Shown piece after piece: positions 49,911 to 60,577 of a stretch of 64,000 nt of DNA. Positions within the stretch are counted from its first letter, which is position 1, and each line of letters opens with the position of its first letter. Below the pieces are notes generated by a model. The model was not told where the DNA came from. It saw only the letters and a list, made by a program, of their open reading frames with translations, and ran no database searches. Source of the DNA: Novosphingobium sp. 28-62-57. GTDB lineage: Bacteria; Pseudomonadota; Alphaproteobacteria; Sphingomonadales; Sphingomonadaceae. The stretch is from assembly GCA_002256985.1 (NCBI GenBank), contig NCGO01000001.1:806001-870000 (forward strand), given 5' to 3'. The position numbers and the translations under genes were made by a program.

Positions 49911-52900
49911 TCAGCTATAATAGTCCTGCAATGAACGCACTTCAAGTTCGGCAGTTCGCAAGGCTTCGATTGCCTCTACCGCGGCGACGGATGCGGCCGC
50001 TGTGGTGAAGTATGGCACACGCGATGCCAAGGCGGACGCGCGGATCGAGGCGGAGTCCTTGTGGCTCTGCCAGCCTTCGGTGGTGTTGAAGATCAGCGCG
50101 ATCTCGCCATCGATAATGCGATCCACAATGTGCGGACGCCCTTCGGCCACCTTGTTCACGCGTTCCACATTCACGCCGGCATCAGCCAGGTAACGCGCGG
50201 TGCCGCCCGTGGCGATGATCCTGAAGCCCAGTCCGTCCAGCTTGGTGACAGCAGGCAAGATCATCGCCTTGTCGCTGTCCTTCACCGACACGAACACCGT
50301 GCCGCCCTGTGGCAGCTTGGTCCCTGCCCCAAGTTGCGACTTGGCGAAGGCCACCGCAAAAGTGCTGTCGATGCCCATGACTTCGCCGGTGGACTTCATT
50401 TCGGGCGAGAGCACCGGATCGACGCCGGGGAAGCGCGCGAACGGGAACACCGCTTCCTTGACTGCCATGTAATCGATCTCGCGCTTGATCGGCGGCAGAT
50501 CGGCCAGCTTCTCGCCCGCCATCACGCGCGCGGCGAACTTGGCGATGGGCGTGCCCACGGCCTTGGCCACGAAGGGCACAGTGCGGCTGGCGCGGGGGTT
50601 CACCTCGATCAGGTAGACTTCATTGTTTTTGATCGCGAACTGGATGTTCATCAGCCCGCGCACGTTCAGGCCGCGCGCCAACAGCACGGCCTGCCGCTCC
50701 ATTTCGGCGATGATTTCGGGCGAGAGGCTGTAGGGCGGCAGCGTGCAGGCGCTGTCGCCCGAATGGATGCCTGCTTCCTCGATGTGCTGCATCACGCCTG
50801 CAACGGTCACATCAGTGCCATCGGCAAGTGCATCGACATCACATTCGATGGCATCGCGCAGATACTGGTCGATCAGCACGGGGCTGTCGCCAGAAACCTG
50901 CACGGCGGTGGTGATGTAATCATCAAGCTGCGCCTGGCTGTCGACGATCTCCATCGCGCGGCCACCCAGCACGTAGCTGGGGCGCATCAGCACCGGATAG
51001 CCGATGCGGTTGGCCACAGCGACCGCCTCGTCACGGCTGCGCGCAATGCCGTTCATCGGCTGCTTCAGGCCCAGCTTGGCCACCAGCGCGGCAAAGCGCT
51101 CGCGGTCTTCGGCAAGGTCGATGGAGTCTGGCGTGGTGCCAAGGATCGGAATGCCCGCATCCTGCAGCGCCTGCGCCAGCTTCAGCGGGGTCTGCCCGCC
51201 AAACTGCACGATCACGCCGACCAGTTCGCCGTTCGACTGTTCCAGCTCAAGAATTTCGAGCACGTCCTCGGCGGTCAGCGGTTCAAAATAGAGCCTGTCA
51301 GACGTGTCGTAGTCGGTCGAGACGGTTTCCGGGTTGCAGTTGACCATGATCGTCTCAAACCCGGCATCACCCAAAGCGTAGCAGGCGTGGCAGCAGCAGT
51401 AATCGAACTCGATCCCCTGCCCGATGCGGTTCGGCCCGCCGCCGAGGATGACGATCTTTTTCCGGTCGGTCGGCGCGGATTCGTTCTCCGGTTCACCAAA
51501 CAGGCCGCTTTCATAGGTCGAGTACATGTAGGGCGTCACCGCCTCGAACTCGGCCGCGCAGCTATCGATACGCTTGAATACCGGACGCACGCCCAGCTTG
51601 TGGCGTAGCGCGCGGACTTCGGCCTCGCTGGTGGCCCCGGCCATCGCGCTGAGCACATCATGCAGGAGGCCCGAGCGCTTGGCCTGCGTTTCGCCCATCC
51701 CGCCTGCAACGCCGATGCCGCGCACGGCCAGCGTGGCAAGGCGCTTGTCGGAAAAGCCCATGGCCTTCAACCGGCGCAAGCCAGCAGCATCGTTGGGCAA
51801 GCCGTCCTTCTGGATGGTCTGCTCTTCGGTGATGATCTCGGCGATCTGGCGCAGGAACCACGGTTCGTATTTGGTGATCGCGTTGACTTCATCCACCGTG
51901 AAGCCTTCGCGGAAGGCCTGCGCGATGGCGAGGATGCGGTCGGGCGTCGCCTTGCTCAGCGCGGCAGTGATCTGGTCGCGGCTTGCGCCTTCCAGTTCGA
52001 CCACGCGGTTGAAGCCGTCGAGGCCTGTTTCCAGCCCGCGCAAGGCCTTTTGCATCGATTCCTTGAAGTTGCGGCCAATCGCCATGACTTCGCCGACCGA
52101 TTTCATCGCGGTGCCAAGGTTGTTTTCCGCGCCCTTGAACTTTTCAAAGGCAAAGCGCGGGATCTTGGTCACGACGTAATCGAGCGTCGGTTCAAACGCG
52201 GCAGGCGTCGCCCCGGTGATGTCGTTCATGATCTCGTCGAGCGTGTAGCCCACGGCCAGCTTGGCCGCGACTTTGGCAATCGGGAAGCCGGTCGCCTTCG
52301 ATGCCAGCGCGGAGGAGCGCGACACGCGCGGGTTCATCTCGATCACGATCATGCGGCCATCGGCGGGGTTCACCGCGAACTGCACGTTCGAACCGCCAGT
52401 CTCCACGCCGATCTCGCGCAGCACAGCAATGCTGGCGTTGCGCATGATCTGGTATTCCTTGTCGGTCAGCGTCAGCGCTGGCGCAACAGTGATGGAATCC
52501 CCGGTGTGGACGCCCATCGGATCGACGTTTTCGATGGAGCAGATGATGATGCAGTTGTCGTTTTTATCGCGGACAACCTCCATCTCGTACTCTTTCCACC
52601 CGAGCAGCGATTCATCGATCAGCACTTCGGTGGTCGGGCTGGCTTCAAGCCCGCCCTTCACGATCTTGACGAATTCGTCCTTGTTATAGGCAATGCCGCC
52701 GCCGGTGCCGCCCATCGTAAAGCTGGGGCGGATGATGGCCGGAAGGCCGGTGCGCTCCAGCACGGCCAGCGCTTCCTCGACCGTATGGGCAATGCCCGAG
52801 CGTGCCGATTCCAGCCCGATCTTGTCCATCGCCTCGCGGAACCGCTGGCGGTCTTCGGCCTTGTCGATCGCATCGGCATTCGCGCCGATCATCTGCACGC

Positions 52901-53234
52901 CGTACTTTTCCAGCGTGCCATCATTGAACAGCGCCAGCGCGGTGTTCAGCGCGGTCTGCCCGCCCATCGTGGGCAGCAGCGCATCGGGCCGCTCCTTCTC
53001 GATGATCTTGGCGACGATTTCCGGCGTGATCGGCTCGACATAGGTCGCGTGCGCCATGTCCGGATCGGTCATAATCGTCGCGGGATTCGAGTTGACCAGA
53101 ATGATGCGATAGCCCTCTTCCTTGAGCGCTTTCACCGCCTGCGTGCCCGAATAATCGAACTCGCAAGCCTGGCCGATGATGATCGGCCCGGCGCCGATGA
53201 TCAGGATCGAGGAGATGTCAGTACGTTTGGGCAT
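49911..53234 (-). CDS. carB: Carbamoyl-phosphate synthase large subunit
   Basis: 1107 aa from the ATG at 53234 ([20 protein letters not shown]); a longer open frame to 53342 lies in the upstream lipoprotein gene. Two ATP-grasp halves, each with a GAGPIIIGQ / [10 protein letters not shown] start, [12 protein letters not shown] and [14 protein letters not shown] motifs, and a C-terminal MGS-like allosteric domain. Makes carbamoyl phosphate for pyrimidines and arginine with CarA, encoded 375 bp upstream beyond a lipoprotein gene. Confidence 0.98.
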   Translation of the reverse strand: MPKRTDISSILIIGAGPIIIGQACEFDYSGTQAVKALKEEGYRIILVNSNPATIMTDPDMAHATYVEPITPEIVAKIIEKERPDALLPTMGGQTALNTALALFNDGTLEKYGVQMIGANADAIDKAEDRQRFREAMDKIGLESARSGIAHTVEEALAVLERTGLPAIIRPSFTMGGTGGGIAYNKDEFVKIVKGGLEASPTTEVLIDESLLGWKEYEMEVVRDKNDNCIIICSIENVDPMGVHTGDSITVAPALTLTDKEYQIMRNASIAVLREIGVETGGSNVQFAVNPADGRMIVIEMNPRVSRSSALASKATGFPIAKVAAKLAVGYTLDEIMNDITGATPAAFEPTLDYVVTKIPRFAFEKFKGAENNLGTAMKSVGEVMAIGRNFKESMQKALRGLETGLDGFNRVVELEGASRDQITAALSKATPDRILAIAQAFREGFTVDEVNAITKYEPWFLRQIAEIITEEQTIQKDGLPNDAAGLRRLKAMGFSDKRLATLAVRGIGVAGGMGETQAKRSGLLHDVLSAMAGATSEAEVRALRHKLGVRPVFKRIDSCAAEFEAVTPYMYSTYESGLFGEPENESAPTDRKKIVILGGGPNRIGQGIEFDYCCCHACYALGDAGFETIMVNCNPETVSTDYDTSDRLYFEPLTAEDVLEILELEQSNGELVGVIVQFGGQTPLKLAQALQDAGIPILGTTPDSIDLAEDRERFAALVAKLGLKQPMNGIARSRDEAVAVANRIGYPVLMRPSYVLGGRAMEIVDSQAQLDDYITTAVQVSGDSPVLIDQYLRDAIECDVDALADGTDVTVAGVMQHIEEAGIHSGDSACTLPPYSLSPEIIAEMERQAVLLARGLNVRGLMNIQFAIKNNEVYLIEVNPRASRTVPFVAKAVGTPIAKFAARVMAGEKLADLPPIKREIDYMAVKEAVFPFARFPGVDPVLSPEMKSTGEVMGIDSTFAVAFAKSQLGAGTKLPQGGTVFVSVKDSDKAMILPAVTKLDGLGFRIIATGGTARYLADAGVNVERVNKVAEGRPHIVDRIIDGEIALIFNTTEGWQSHKDSASIRASALASRVPYFTTAAASVAAVEAIEALRTAELEVRSLQDYYS

Positions 53235-53613
53235 GCTTAAGTTCGTCCGTGACTTGAGCCGTTTGTGATGTGCTGCCTGCAATGTTTGCGCCCACGCCTT
53301 GCTTTGCCAGTTCAGCTGCAAGGCACGCTTCCAATTGGGCAACTCGTTCCGAAATTCTTTCAGCGTCGGCCTCTGACTGGCCGGTTATGTCCAGCGAAAA
53401 TGCGATGCCTTTATTACCTCCATAGGCAGGCTCGCCATCCAAGGTGTAAATACCCGAAGTCCATTCCCAGGCAGGCAATTTACATGCTCGTGCTGCCAGC
53501 GCAGCTTGCTGTTCATTGGCTTCGGGAAGCTTGCTGACTTGACCGCAAGCACCGACGAATGCCGTAAGGAGGAAGGCAGCCAATCGTGCAGATTGGTGCG
53601 GCAAAATCCTCAC
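53218..53613 (-). CDS. Small predicted lipoprotein encoded between carA and carB
   Basis: 131 aa. Signal sequence [16 protein letters not shown] with a lipobox-like VGAC, then a soluble domain ([20 protein letters not shown]...[14 protein letters not shown]) and helices rich in Ala/Glu. It overlaps the carA stop and ends 17 bp into carB, so it is translationally embedded in the carAB operon. No family recognised; why it sits there is unclear. Confidence 0.68.
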   Translation of the reverse strand: MRILPHQSARLAAFLLTAFVGACGQVSKLPEANEQQAALAARACKLPAWEWTSGIYTLDGEPAYGGNKGIAFSLDITGQSEADAERISERVAQLEACLAAELAKQGVGANIAGSTSQTAQVTDELKHAQTY

Positions 53614-54851
53614 CCCAACATCCCCACAAACTTCTCGAACAGGTAGAAGCTGTCCTGCGGTCCCGGCGAAGCCTCGGGATGATACTGCACCCCGAACGCC
53701 CGCTTGCCCTTCACCGCAATCCCGCAGTTCGAGCCATCGAACAGCGAAACGTGCGTTTCGATCACGTTGTCGCCCAGCGCGCCCGGTGCGTTGTCCACCG
53801 CGAAGCCGTGGTTCATCGAGGTGATCTCGACCACACCATCTTCCATCCGCTTGACCGGATGGTTCGCGCCGCGGTGGCCCTGGTGCATCTTTGTGGTGCG
53901 GGCACCAGCAGCGAGGCCCAGCATCTGGTGGCCGAGGCAGATGCCGAAGACCGGCATATCCATCTCCAGCAGCTTCTGGATCACCGGCACGGCATAGGCC
54001 CCCGTCGCCGCCGGATCGCCCGGACCGTTCGACAGGAACACGCCATCGGGCTTGAGTTCGAGGATGGTTTCCAGCGAAGTCTGCGCCGGAACCACCGTCA
54101 CGCTCGCGCCCGCTTTCACCAGATTGCGGAAGATATTGTCCTTCGCGCCGTAATCGATGGCCACCACGTGCGGGCGCTTATCCCCACCCCCGTTCGTGTC
54201 GAGCGAAGTCGAGACACCAGCTTGCGGCTTCTCGACTTCGCTCGAAGCGAACGGGACTTTTTCAAATCCTTCACCCAGTTTCCAGACCGAGCCTTCCCAC
54301 GCCTCCTGCCCCTCACGCGATACCACGCGGGCCAGGTCCATGCCTTCCAGCCCCGGCCACTCGCGCGCGCGGGCGACCAGCGCCGGAATATCGAACTCAC
54401 CCTTGGGATCATGCGCGATCACCGCGTTGGGCGCGCCGCTCATGCGGATGCGGCGAGTCAGCGCGCGGGTATCGAGGCCTGCGATGCCGATCTTGCCGTG
54501 CTTTTCCATCCACTGCTGGAATGCCCCGGCGGAGCGGAAGTTGGCAGGCGCGGTCACATCCTCACGCACCACGCAGCCCACAGCTCCGGGCACGTCATGG
54601 CTTTCCATGTCTTCATCGTTGGTGCCGACATTGCCGATATGCGGGAACGTGAATGTCACCACTTGGCCTGCATAGGACGGGTCGGTCATCACTTCCTGAT
54701 AGCCGGTCATCGCGGTGTTGAAGCACACTTCGCCCACCGCCGCGCCCGTTGCGCCGAAACCACGTCCCCACGCCACGGAACCATCCGCAAGAACAAGAAC
54801 TCCCGTAGCGCCGTCTGGCTTGGGCGCGTGCGAAAGTGCGGGGTCGGCCAT
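53610..54851 (-). CDS. carA: Carbamoyl-phosphate synthase small subunit (glutaminase), with a palindromic-repeat insertion
   Basis: 413 aa. N-terminal CPSase-small domain (GVLVLADGSVAWGRGFGATG, GYQEVMTDPSYAGQ) and class I glutamine amidotransferase with nucleophile Cys in PVFGICLGHQM and the His/Glu pair near VQYHPEASPGP. Between the domains there is an extra segment PFASSEVEKPQAGVSTSLDT that is the translation of a palindromic DNA repeat (54191-54253); it explains a length about 20-25 residues above usual. The frame is intact. Confidence 0.97.
   Translation of the reverse strand: MADPALSHAPKPDGATGVLVLADGSVAWGRGFGATGAAVGEVCFNTAMTGYQEVMTDPSYAGQVVTFTFPHIGNVGTNDEDMESHDVPGAVGCVVREDVTAPANFRSAGAFQQWMEKHGKIGIAGLDTRALTRRIRMSGAPNAVIAHDPKGEFDIPALVARAREWPGLEGMDLARVVSREGQEAWEGSVWKLGEGFEKVPFASSEVEKPQAGVSTSLDTNGGGDKRPHVVAIDYGAKDNIFRNLVKAGASVTVVPAQTSLETILELKPDGVFLSNGPGDPAATGAYAVPVIQKLLEMDMPVFGICLGHQMLGLAAGARTTKMHQGHRGANHPVKRMEDGVVEITSMNHGFAVDNAPGALGDNVIETHVSLFDGSNCGIAVKGKRAFGVQYHPEASPGPQDSFYLFEKFVGMLG
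54191..54253. repeat. Palindromic repeat copy A, in frame inside carA
   Basis: Arms 54191-54214 and 54230-54253 (CGTTCGTGTCGAGCGAAGTC...) are inverted with two or three mismatches around a 15-nt loop. The same arms occur at 55481-55564 and 55931-55993. Read on the minus strand it gives PFASSEVEK...VSTSLDTNG. Confidence 0.85.
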
Positions 54852-55012
54852 GATATGGGGCGCTCCGTAGGCAGGGGTTATGACGATGTCGCTAAGGGGC
54901 GGCGGTTAGACCTGCATCGCCGCAGCGTCAACCTAGCGATTCCCGAAAGTTTCGCTTACATGAAGTGTTTCCCGCCTTTACCGGCGGACAACTTCACAGG
55001 AAATACGAACCC

Positions 55013-55468
55013 ATGATCCGCGACACCATCAAGGCCGCGCAGATTTCTGCCATGAAATCGGGCGACAAACCCCGCCTTTCCGCCGTCCGCCTGATCCTTG
55101 CCAAGCTGAAGGACAAGGACATCGAACTGCGCACTGCCTCTGCCGTGCCCGAGGACGACTTGCTGGTCACCGACGTGCTGCAGAAAATGGCGAAGCAGCG
55201 CCGCGAATCGATCACCATGTTCGAACAGGGCGGACGTCAGGAACTGGCCGATGTGGAAAAGGCCGAACTGGCCGTGATCGAGGAATTCTTGCCGCAGCAG
55301 ATGGCGGAGGATGACGTGAAGGCCGCTATCGTGGCGCTGATTGCCGAGACGGGTGCTGCTGGCATGAAGGATATGGGCAAGGTTGTGGCGGCGCTGAAGG
55401 CCAAGCATGGCACGCAGCTGGATATGAGCAAGGCGAGTGGGTTGGTGAAAGCGGCGCTGGCGGGGTAA
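55013..55468 (+). CDS. GatB/YqeY-domain protein
   Basis: 151 aa from the ATG at 55013: IRDTIKAAQISAMKSGDKPR, LSAVRLILAKLKDKDIELRT, ITMFEQGGRQELADVEKAEL and the C-terminal MKDMGKVVAALKAKHG are the classic YqeY pattern (tRNA-amidotransferase tail-like helical domain). Divergent from carA; often adjacent to dnaG/rpoD in alphaproteobacteria, as here. Confidence 0.93.
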   Translation: MIRDTIKAAQISAMKSGDKPRLSAVRLILAKLKDKDIELRTASAVPEDDLLVTDVLQKMAKQRRESITMFEQGGRQELADVEKAELAVIEEFLPQQMAEDDVKAAIVALIAETGAAGMKDMGKVVAALKAKHGTQLDMSKASGLVKAALAG

Positions 55469-55480
55469 TTGGCGGCGCGG

Positions 55481-55564
55481 GTGTGTCTCGACTTCGCTCG
55501 ACACGAACGGACTTTTGGATAGACTGAGTCTACCTTCACCGTTCGTGTCGAGCGAAGTCGAGAC
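55481..55564. repeat. Palindromic repeat copy B (intergenic, perfect 28-bp arms)
   Basis: Arms 55481-55508 and 55537-55564 are perfect inverted repeats of GTGTCTCGACTTCGCTCGAC... around a loop that contains its own AGACT/AGTCT hairpin. It lies between the YqeY-like and GIY-YIG genes and could also stop transcription. Confidence 0.9.
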
Positions 55565-55584
55565 ACCCCACGCTGAGATCAACC

Positions 55585-56028
55585 ATGGCCTTCTGGACCT
55601 ACATCCTGCGCTGCGCTGACGGGAAATATTACACCGGCCATACAGATGATCTTGAGCGTCGGATGGCAGAGCATACGCACGGCGGATTCTGCAGCTTTAC
55701 CTCTAAGCGCAGGCCGGTCTCGTTGGTATGGTGCGAGACTTTTCAGACACGGTATGAAGCGCTGACTTGCGAAATGCAGGTTGGAAAATGGTCTCGCGCA
55801 AAGAAGGAAGCCTTGATCGCGCGCGATTGGGAGCGCGTTTCATTTTACGCCCGCCCCCCGCGCGAGCGTGTCGAAGGGCTCGATATGAACGGACATGAGA
55901 GTCCTGGGCATTCAACAAACGCCGCACCTCCGTTCGCTTCGAGCGAAGTCGAGAAGCTTGGCCTGAATGTCTCGACTTCGCTCGACACGAACGGGGTTGG
56001 GTGCAATGGGAACCCCTCATGTCCCTGA
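55585..56028 (+). CDS. GIY-YIG nuclease-domain protein with a repeat-derived tail
   Basis: 147 aa. GIY-YIG domain at about 1-90: TYILRCADGKYYTGHTDDLE, EHTHGGFCSFTSKRRPVSLV, EALTCEMQVGKWSRAKKEAL (Glu metal ligand and the UvrC-like lattice). Residues from about 115 (PPFASSEVEK...VSTSLDTNG) are encoded by palindromic repeat copy C, so the ancestral stop was probably lost when the repeat inserted. The stop overlaps the dnaG start region by 10 bp. Confidence 0.88.
   Translation: MAFWTYILRCADGKYYTGHTDDLERRMAEHTHGGFCSFTSKRRPVSLVWCETFQTRYEALTCEMQVGKWSRAKKEALIARDWERVSFYARPPRERVEGLDMNGHESPGHSTNAAPPFASSEVEKLGLNVSTSLDTNGVGCNGNPSCP
55931..55993. repeat. Palindromic repeat copy C, forming the 3' end of the GIY-YIG gene
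   Basis: Arms 55931-55954 and 55970-55993, 15-nt loop, the same sequence family as copies A and B. Translated on the plus strand in the frame that gives PFASSEVEK...VSTSLDTNG, the same peptide as in carA. Confidence 0.85.
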
Positions 56029-57884
56029 CCCCCCAATGGCTCGACGAACTGCGCACCCGCATCTCCCTTTCCGGGCTGATCGGGCGGTCGGTTCGCGTGA
56101 CCAAGGCGGGGCGGGAGTTCAAGGCGTGTTGCCCGTTCCATAACGAGAAGACCCCCAGCTTCACGATCAACGACGAGAAGGGCTTCTACCACTGCTTCGG
56201 CTGCGGAGCCCATGGCGATGCGATCCGGTGGATGACCGATCATCAGGGCCTGCCGTTCATGGACGCGGTGAAGGAATTGGCGGTGCAGGCCGGGATGGAG
56301 GTCCCCGCCCCCGATCCGCGTGCCGCCAAGAAGGCCGAGCAGCAAAAGTCCCTGCATGACGTCATGGCAGCAGCGCAGGACTTTTTTGTGCGCTCGCTGG
56401 CCGAAGAGAAAGGCGAACAGGCGCGCCGCTATCTTGCCTCGCGCGGGTTTCCGGCGCAGACCGTGCGCGATTTCGGCTTCGGCTATGCGCCAGACAGCCG
56501 CATCGCCCTGAAGGAAGCGCTGTCCGCGTTTCCGGACGAGATGCTGATCGAAGCGGGCCTGCGCATCGTGGTCGAAGGTAAAGAGCCCTACGACCGCTTC
56601 CGTGGCCGCCTGATGCTCCCCATCCTCGATCCACGCGGGCGGGTGATCGCGTTCGGCGGTCGCATCTTGAGCACTGAAAAGACCGATGCGCCAAAATACC
56701 TGAACTCGCCCGACACCCCGCTGTTCGACAAGGGCCGCACCGTTTACAACCTGCACCGCGCCGGGCCTGCCTCGCGACAGAGCGGCCGCGTGGTGGTGGT
56801 CGAAGGCTACATGGATGTGGTGGCTCTTGCTGCAGCAGGGATTGGTGAGGCCGTTGCCCCGCTCGGCACCGCGCTGACCGAACATCAGATCGAACGGCTC
56901 TGGCGGCTGGTGGAAACGCCAACGCTCTGCTTCGATGGCGATGCGGCGGGCCAGCGCGCGGCCATGCGCGCCATTACCCGCGCCCTGCCCCTGCTCCGCC
57001 CTGGCCATTCGTTGCGCATCGCTACCCTGCCCGCCGGCATGGACCCCGATGATGTGGTGAAAGCACAAGGCCCCGCCGCGATGGAAGCCCTGCTCGATCA
57101 GGCGCGCAGCCTGGTGGACGTGCTGTGGCAGGTCGAGCGCGATGCCGCGCCGCTCGCCACGCCCGAAGACAAGGCAGGCCTGAAGGCGCGATTGCTGCAG
57201 CACTGCGACACAATCCAGCACCCCGATATCAAGTCGCTCTACCGCCGCGAATTGACCGAGCGGTTTGGCGAACTTGCCTTTGCGCGCAAGGAACGCGCGC
57301 CGTTTCAGCCCCGGCAGGGCGGCACAGGCCCTCGCGGCAAGGGCCAACCATGGAAGCCCGCTCCGCTGCCGCTGGCCGAGGAAGACAGGGCCAGAATGCT
57401 GCGCATCGGCATTGGACCAAGCACGAACCTGCTCGCCGCCGTGCTCTCAGGCCTGATCCTCTATCCGCAGCATATCGTCCGCCACGCCAATGCTCTGGCG
57501 CGTCTGCATCCTGAAGACGCCGGGATGTCGGCACTGGTTGATGCCCTGCTGGTCGAGTCCGACAGCGTGCAAGCGCTTGAAAGCGAGGCTTTGCGCACCA
57601 TATTGCTGGAACGTGGGCTTCGGCTCCCGACGGCGCAGGATTACGCCGGGATGCGATTCGGCTTTCTGGCCGGGAGTGGTGATTCGGCAGGCGATGAACT
57701 TGCCGAGGCAGTTGCCCTTCTGGTCGAGTTGCCGGCCGTGGAAGAGGCGCTGGAACACGCAACGAAGCGCCACGAAACGGAGTTTTCCGACGAAACTTTC
57801 GCTGAACAGCAACGTTTGCGCAAACGAAGGGTGGATTTGTTTGCTCGTTTGGAGCAAATGAACCGCGCTCGTGCTGCGTTATAA
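56019..57884 (+). CDS. dnaG: DNA primase
   Basis: 621 aa from the ATG at 56019 (MSLTPQWLDELRTRISLSGL). CHC2 zinc finger CCPFHNEKTPSFTIND...YHCFGCG at 39-65, RNA-polymerase domain (YLASRGFPAQTVRDFGFGYA), Toprim (VVVVEGYMDVVALAAAG, CFDGDAAGQRAAMRA) and a C-terminal DnaB-binding helical domain (QQRLRKRRVDLFARLEQMNR). Makes replication primers. Upstream of rpoD, the conserved macromolecular-synthesis order. Confidence 0.97.
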   Translation: MSLTPQWLDELRTRISLSGLIGRSVRVTKAGREFKACCPFHNEKTPSFTINDEKGFYHCFGCGAHGDAIRWMTDHQGLPFMDAVKELAVQAGMEVPAPDPRAAKKAEQQKSLHDVMAAAQDFFVRSLAEEKGEQARRYLASRGFPAQTVRDFGFGYAPDSRIALKEALSAFPDEMLIEAGLRIVVEGKEPYDRFRGRLMLPILDPRGRVIAFGGRILSTEKTDAPKYLNSPDTPLFDKGRTVYNLHRAGPASRQSGRVVVVEGYMDVVALAAAGIGEAVAPLGTALTEHQIERLWRLVETPTLCFDGDAAGQRAAMRAITRALPLLRPGHSLRIATLPAGMDPDDVVKAQGPAAMEALLDQARSLVDVLWQVERDAAPLATPEDKAGLKARLLQHCDTIQHPDIKSLYRRELTERFGELAFARKERAPFQPRQGGTGPRGKGQPWKPAPLPLAEEDRARMLRIGIGPSTNLLAAVLSGLILYPQHIVRHANALARLHPEDAGMSALVDALLVESDSVQALESEALRTILLERGLRLPTAQDYAGMRFGFLAGSGDSAGDELAEAVALLVELPAVEEALEHATKRHETEFSDETFAEQQRLRKRRVDLFARLEQMNRARAAL

Positions 57885-57949
57885 TTATACGATCAAGCGC
57901 AACCCGGGTCGCCCAAGGCCCGGCTCTCATATGGTGGTACCGGGGTTAA

Positions 57950-59953
57950 ATGGCTTCGAACGACAAGACCGACAGCGGCGACGCTCCTCTGATCGACCTC
58001 AACGATGCATCGGTGAAGAAACTGATCGCCCGCGCCAAACGGCGCGGCATCATCACTTATGACGAACTGAACGAGGCCCTGCCGCAGGACCAGATGTCTT
58101 CCGAACAGATCGAAGACATCATGGCCGCGATCTCGGAAATGGGCGTCAACATCGTCGAAAGCGATGAAGACGCGGTTGATCCTGAGGAAAAGGCCCAGGA
58201 CGACGAGTTGGACGAGGCCGAAACGGTTGAAGACCGCCCGGATGTCATCAAGCGCAAGGAAACCATTGAACGCACCGATGATCCGGTGCGCATGTACTTG
58301 CGCGAAATGGGCGCAGTCGAACTGCTCAGCCGCGAGGGCGAAATCGCCATCGCCAAGCGCATCGAAGCCGGGCGCGACACGATGATCATGGGGCTGTGCG
58401 AAAGCCCGATCACCTTCCACGCGATCATCCAGTGGTCCGATGCGCTGAACGCCGGTGAAATGCAGCTGCGCGAGATTCTCGATCTCGATGCGATGCTTTC
58501 CAAGGAACCGCAGCCGGAAAACCTTTCCGAAGACGGCGACGATGCCGAGCCGGAAATCAGCGAAGCCACCGCCGGCCCGACCTTCAAGGAAGAAGAAGAC
58601 GTCGAGGAAGAAGCGCCTGCTGACGACGAGGACGACGAGCTGCGCGAACGCCGCGCCCGTCCGGCCGAGGAAGAGGAAGAGGACAACACCCTCAGCCTCG
58701 CGCAGATGGAAGCGCAGTTGAAGCCTGCCGCGCTTGAGCGTTTCGCAGAAATCACCTCGCTGTTCCGGCAGTTTGAAAAGATTCAGGCCGAGCGCCTGAA
58801 TGCCCTTGGCGTGGGCAACGATTTTTCGGTGGCCAAGGAAACGCAGTACCAGAAGCTGCGCGAAGACCTGACGGCGCAAGTGGAATCGGTGCAGTTCCAC
58901 GCCTCGAAGATCGAATATCTGGTCGACAATCTCTATGCCTTCAACCGCCGCCTGACCACGCTGGGCGGGCAGATGCTGCGCTTGGCAGAGCGTCACAAGG
59001 TGCCGCGCAAGGACTTCCTCGACATGTATGTCGGGCACGAGCTTGACGATGGCTGGCTGCAGAGCCTCGCCTCGCGTGACAAGAAGTGGGCAGCTTTTGC
59101 CGCCAACGAACTGGTCCCGGTTGAACGCATCCGTGCCGAAATCTCGGACATTGCTTCGGCCACCGGCATGTCGCTGGGCGAATTCCGCCGCATCGTGAAC
59201 ATGGTGCAAAAGGGTGAGCGCGAGGCGCGCATTGCCAAGAAGGAAATGGTCGAGGCCAACCTGCGCCTCGTGATCTCCATCGCCAAGAAGTACACGAACC
59301 GTGGCCTGCAATTCCTGGATCTCATTCAGGAAGGCAACATCGGCCTGATGAAGGCGGTCGACAAGTTCGAATACCGCCGCGGCTACAAGTTCAGCACCTA
59401 TGCCACATGGTGGATCCGGCAGGCGATCACGCGCTCGATCGCGGATCAGGCCCGCACGATCCGCATCCCGGTCCACATGATCGAAACGATCAACAAGCTG
59501 GTCCGCACAAGCCGCCAGTTCCTGCACGAACAGGGCCGCGAACCGACGCCGGAAGAAATGGCCGAGCGCCTTTCAATGCCGCTCGAAAAGGTTCGCAAGG
59601 TGATGAAGATCGCCAAGGAGCCGATCTCTCTCGAAACGCCGATTGGCGACGAGGAAGATTCGCACCTGGGCGATTTCATCGAAGACAAGAACGCGATCAT
59701 CCCGGTCGACGCAGCGATTCAGGCAAACCTCAAGGAAACGGTCACCCGCGTACTTGCCAGCCTGACCCCGCGCGAAGAACGCGTGCTGCGCATGCGCTTT
59801 GGCATCGGCATGAACACCGATCATACGCTCGAAGAAGTCGGCCAGCAGTTCTCGGTCACCCGCGAACGCATCCGCCAGATCGAAGCCAAGGCACTGCGCA
59901 AGCTCAAGCACCCATCGCGGTCGCGGAAAATGCGCTCGTTCCTCGATCAGTGA
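57950..59953 (+). CDS. rpoD: RNA polymerase primary sigma factor RpoD (sigma-70)
   Basis: 667 aa. Region 1.1 ([20 protein letters not shown]), 1.2 ([20 protein letters not shown]), a long acidic nonconserved region (about 165-245), region 2 ([40 protein letters not shown]), region 3, and region 4 with [20 protein letters not shown]. Directs housekeeping transcription. It lies 65 bp after dnaG and overlaps the next gene (GTGA). Confidence 0.98.
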   Translation: MASNDKTDSGDAPLIDLNDASVKKLIARAKRRGIITYDELNEALPQDQMSSEQIEDIMAAISEMGVNIVESDEDAVDPEEKAQDDELDEAETVEDRPDVIKRKETIERTDDPVRMYLREMGAVELLSREGEIAIAKRIEAGRDTMIMGLCESPITFHAIIQWSDALNAGEMQLREILDLDAMLSKEPQPENLSEDGDDAEPEISEATAGPTFKEEEDVEEEAPADDEDDELRERRARPAEEEEEDNTLSLAQMEAQLKPAALERFAEITSLFRQFEKIQAERLNALGVGNDFSVAKETQYQKLREDLTAQVESVQFHASKIEYLVDNLYAFNRRLTTLGGQMLRLAERHKVPRKDFLDMYVGHELDDGWLQSLASRDKKWAAFAANELVPVERIRAEISDIASATGMSLGEFRRIVNMVQKGEREARIAKKEMVEANLRLVISIAKKYTNRGLQFLDLIQEGNIGLMKAVDKFEYRRGYKFSTYATWWIRQAITRSIADQARTIRIPVHMIETINKLVRTSRQFLHEQGREPTPEEMAERLSMPLEKVRKVMKIAKEPISLETPIGDEEDSHLGDFIEDKNAIIPVDAAIQANLKETVTRVLASLTPREERVLRMRFGIGMNTDHTLEEVGQQFSVTRERIRQIEAKALRKLKHPSRSRKMRSFLDQ

Positions 59954-60564
59954 GCAAGGCTCTAAGAAACTGGCAAGCCGTCGGCGCTGTGGCGCTGGCG
60001 GCTTTGCTGCATGCACCTGCCGCACATGCGCAAGCCACCGCGAATGCCCAGGGCCAAAGCGCGGTTGCCAGCGTCGATCCGGTAAGGCTGGTGATCGCGC
60101 GCGAAATCGTCGGCATCGCCTTCCCCACAGACAAGCGGGAAGCCATCTTCGGCGGTGCGATGGACGCGATGCTTGAACAGATGCGCGCCACGATGTTCAG
60201 TTCGATGAAGAACGATCCCGGCGCAGAAAAGATCGTCAACGGCAAGGTTGATGGGTTCGTGGCGGGAAGCAAGGTCATCCTGCGCCGCCACATCCCGTCC
60301 ATGCTTGATGCCGTGGCCGAGGCCTATACCCGCGAGTTCAGCGAAGCCGAATTGATCGAACTGCGCGCTTTCGCCCAAACCAACACCGGCACGCACTTTC
60401 TGCAACGCAGTTCAGCGGTGATGAGCGATCCCAGCTTCCGGGCCAGCAATGAGGCCTATATGCGCGATCTCATGCCTTCGATTGAAAAGATGCGCACCGA
60501 ACTGCTCGAAGACCTGACTCGCTATTTCATGGAACATCCGCCCAAAGCCAGCACAGACAGCTGA
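59950..60564 (+). CDS. DUF2059-type exported protein
   Basis: 204 aa from the GTG at 59950, overlapping the rpoD stop. Signal peptide ([24 protein letters not shown] cleavage). The helical domain near 100-185 ([40 protein letters not shown]) is typical of DUF2059. Periplasmic, function unknown. Co-transcribed with rpoD. Confidence 0.85.
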   Translation: MSKALRNWQAVGAVALAALLHAPAAHAQATANAQGQSAVASVDPVRLVIAREIVGIAFPTDKREAIFGGAMDAMLEQMRATMFSSMKNDPGAEKIVNGKVDGFVAGSKVILRRHIPSMLDAVAEAYTREFSEAELIELRAFAQTNTGTHFLQRSSAVMSDPSFRASNEAYMRDLMPSIEKMRTELLEDLTRYFMEHPPKASTDS

Positions 60565-60577
60565 CCCTTAGCGCGGC

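Noticed and set aside
57893-59527. Long open frame antisense to rpoD (about 540 codons), and similar antisense frames opposite carB and traD
   Set aside because: These are GC-skew shadows: the sense strands encode full-length conserved proteins with all motifs, and the antisense frames have no ribosome site or family resemblance.
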